Source of the DNA: Rostratula benghalensis
Taxonomy: Eukaryota > Chordata > Aves > Charadriiformes > Rostratulidae
Assembly: GCA_013399305.1 (NCBI GenBank)
Contig: VXAI01000021.1
Location: forward strand, 7,034,794-7,098,793
Length of the DNA stretch: 64,000 nucleotides
Reading direction: 5' to 3'
The notes under the pieces were generated by a model. It saw only the letters and a list, made by a program, of their open reading frames with translations. It did no database searches and was not told where the DNA came from. Positions 61,901-64,000 of this stretch are shown here, piece after piece (the first letter of the stretch is position 1; every line of letters starts with the position of its first letter). The translations under genes were made by a program, and so were the position numbers.

Positions 61901-63332
61901 TAAGTCTGTGATCCTTTTGGGTCTGCATTTTTATTTTGCTATTTTAACAGGTGACTGCAGAAAGGACAAGGAGAATGATGAGATACAAAGGTCACTGAGA
62001 TCATCATTCGTGTTTCCAGTAGCAATCAGTGGGGTTTGGATTGCACCTTGAAAGGTTTTGGATTGTCACCTACATTTGGGTTTCTGTCTCTGTAAACCCA
62101 GAAACTATACTCACTAGATGAAACATGTTAATCTTTATTTAGGTCATGTCTCTACTGAAGTCAGATTATGTTCACTAAATAATGGCAATAGTGACAACAA
62201 GTCACAATAAGTTCTCAAATTCAGCCAGAAACCACCCACTGCTTTTCTTACTCCACTGCTCTCAAACAGCTTCATCACATTTAAGAATTCTGCCCAAATA
62301 GGTAGAATTAAACACAGAATTCTGGCCTGAGTCATATAAACTCGGGATTAGAAAAATCAGGATGTAGGTGGGCAGAAAGAAAAAGAAAATACACTGCTTA
62401 CTGAAGTTATGATTATGTTTTCCTCCCTGTTTCTAGATGCTGAATGGGCTGAAAAAGAGAACCATGCAACTGGCATGTAGCCCTGCAGTGTGGGAAATTA
62501 GGGTGTAACTTAATTGGAAGAGGTGACTGCCTATCGTCACAGTTCAGAACAGTATGCATAGAGAAATTGGAGACTGAAAAGAGAGATTTTTAAAAAAATT
62601 ATTTCATAAGTTTTACTGAAATCCTGTGAAGTTTCTGAAGACTATTCTACTTCTCATCGTCATACAAGCTCATCATACTTTCAGGTAATCTATTTGTGTG
62701 CAAGAATAGCTTTTTTCCATAATGACGCTGGTAATCTTAATGTGAAACTGTAAGCAAGCTACAAAATCACACCCCCACAACCTAAAATAAGTTTTAAAAG
62801 GAAATAAAAGGCTTTACCATAACTACAGCTGCTCTCATTTTTTAAAACTAAAATTACCCATTAACTCTTACTTTTGAAGTTATCATTAATTGCCTCATAG
62901 GCCTCATTTTACATTAATTGTGCCTTTATAAAACTCTCATTGAAAAAGTAGCATATGGAAAGATTCTTCCCGTGTTAAATTATCAGTAGTTTCCTTCCTC
63001 TTTTAGCTGATTGCTTCATTATGTACTTTTTCAATTGTCTTGTTCTGCGGGGATTAATTTTGCACGTATCTTCATGAGCTGTGAAACTTTTACAACATAC
63101 TGGTAAACTATGTATGTTGTGCTGCTGGTTTACAATTGCAGGAACTCCTCTATGCCTTGTGTTACTAGGAGATAACATGCTTCAAGGGTCACTGAAGGCA
63201 TACAGCTTCATTCAGTTCTCTTTCAAATGCGTCTATCATCACTAGGCACAATAACTAACTGGCACATAAATGACTACATTGCCAAGTTTAAATCATGAAT
63301 AGGAAGTTAAATCACTTTTCATCTTAAAAGGC

Positions 63333-63348
63333 AAAAAAAAAAAAAAAA
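63333..63348 (+). repeat. Poly-A run (16)
   Basis: Sixteen As in AT-rich intron, 200 bp left of the CR1 fragment. Confidence 0.97.
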
Positions 63349-63545
63349 GCAGGAAACTGAATTACCAGATCACCACTGATTTAGTATTCATGGAGCAACT
63401 TGGTGCACTTTCCACCTTGTATTTTTTTACCTTTCTCTCCCTTACCACAGCTGTACTTAGCCTGATCAGTCTTGTTAAATGTGCACTAATCCTAAAGACT
63501 TTACCGGTACCAGAACACCAAGCTAAATATAGCATAGCATAAGCA

Positions 63546-64000
63546 TATTTTCAGTTGGAAGGGACCTAGAATGATCATCTTGCCTGACCAGTTCAGGACT
63601 TACCAAAAGTTAAAGCAGTGTATCGAGGGCATTGTCCAAATGCCTCTTAAACCCTGACAGGCCTGGGGAATTGTACCTTTCTAGGAAACCTATTCCAGTG
63701 TTTGACCATCCTCTTGGTAAAGAAATGCTTCCTGGTATCCAGTCTGAACCTCCTCTAGCACAGTTTTGAACCATTCCATGTGTCCCATCACTGGACATAA
63801 GAGCTCAGCACCTCCCTCTCCACTTCCCCTCCTCAGGAAGCTGTAGAGAGCAATGAAGTCATCCCTCAGTCTCCTTTTCTCCAAGATCAAAGTCCTTAGC
63901 CACTCATCATAGGACATTCCTTCCAGCCCTTTCATCAGCTTTGTTGCCATCCTCTGGATGCATTCAAGGATCTTCCCATCCTTAAATTGTGGGGCCCACA
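63546..64000 (-). mobile_element. CR1 LINE fragment, cut by the window edge
   Basis: The plus strand starts agttggaagggacct, the reverse complement of the usual CR1 3' untranslated end, and continues into CR1 ORF2. The frame at 63690-63950 carries ATKLMKGLEGMSYDEWL and KRRLRDDFIALYSFLRRGSG, the conserved end region of the CR1 reverse-transcriptase ORF. After about 63760 the frame drifts away from the family pattern, so there is at least one frameshift. The wording is of a different CR1 subfamily from the copy at 14921. The 5' part continues beyond 64000. Confidence 0.92.

Larger units (their letters stand above)
55750..64000 (-). other. GALNT18 intron upstream of the last catalytic exon (at least 8.2 kb)
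   Basis: It ends at a strong acceptor: tcttttttccttctag in transcript sense, just right of 55749. The preceding exon, expected to end with a GGEN-type motif, was not found up to 64000. Contents: the AT-rich repeat cluster at 56399-56483, a G-quadruplex tract at 60613-60640, AT-rich homeobox-like blocks near 61240-61900, a poly-A run at 63333-63348, and a minus-oriented CR1 running off the window edge. The rest (57000-60600) is unremarkable AT-rich sequence. Confidence 0.7.

Noticed and set aside
1..64000. tRNA, rRNA, snRNA genes, CRISPR arrays, prokaryotic operons
   Set aside because: None seen by eye on either strand; the content is that of vertebrate introns.

Overview
This window is bird nuclear DNA. 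It is AT-rich, almost free of coding sequence, broken by spliceosomal introns, and carries several CR1 LINE fragments, the typical avian non-LTR retrotransposon. It also has two LTR-like segments and one assembly gap (138 Ns, 46705-46842). I cannot name the species.

The only gene I can support lies on the minus strand: four internal exons of GALNT18 (GALNTL4), a polypeptide N-acetylgalactosaminyltransferase-like protein. In transcription order the exons are 55564-55749 (62 codons), 50085-50222 (46), 45354-45449 (32) and 18437-18601 (55). Together they give 195 contiguous codons, from the last part of the catalytic domain, through the linker, into the first two repeats of the C-terminal ricin-type lectin domain. 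Every junction has AG/GT splice sites and every intron seen is phase 0. The upstream exons (N-terminus and most of the catalytic domain) must lie beyond 64000. I did not find the last coding exon (third lectin repeat and stop) by eye, so it probably lies left of position 1. The window is therefore a long 3'-terminal intron (1-18436), a 26.8 kb intron (18602-45353), two introns of about 5 kb, and the start-proximal intron from 55750 onward.

Intron content: CR1 remnants at 11401-11445, 14921-15945, 31987-32076 and 63546-64000; an LTR-like segment near 2385-2579; a second LTR-like segment with CCAAT and TATA boxes from 46345 into the gap; a degenerate tandem repeat of about 150 bp at 47721-48170; G-quadruplex-capable tracts at 3279-3311 and 60613-60640; and several perfect hairpins or palindromes (6170-6190, 11707-11794, 33082-33101, 34255-34274, 35245-35269, 46845-46865, 55426-55448, and an AT-rich cluster at 56399-56483).

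Nearly all other open reading frames of 60-150 codons are chance ORFs in AT-rich intron or pieces of transposons. I see no RNA genes, CRISPR arrays, operons or other prokaryotic structure, and no convincing new biological system. The most unusual items are the non-coding structures and the atypical catalytic-loop residues of GALNT18.
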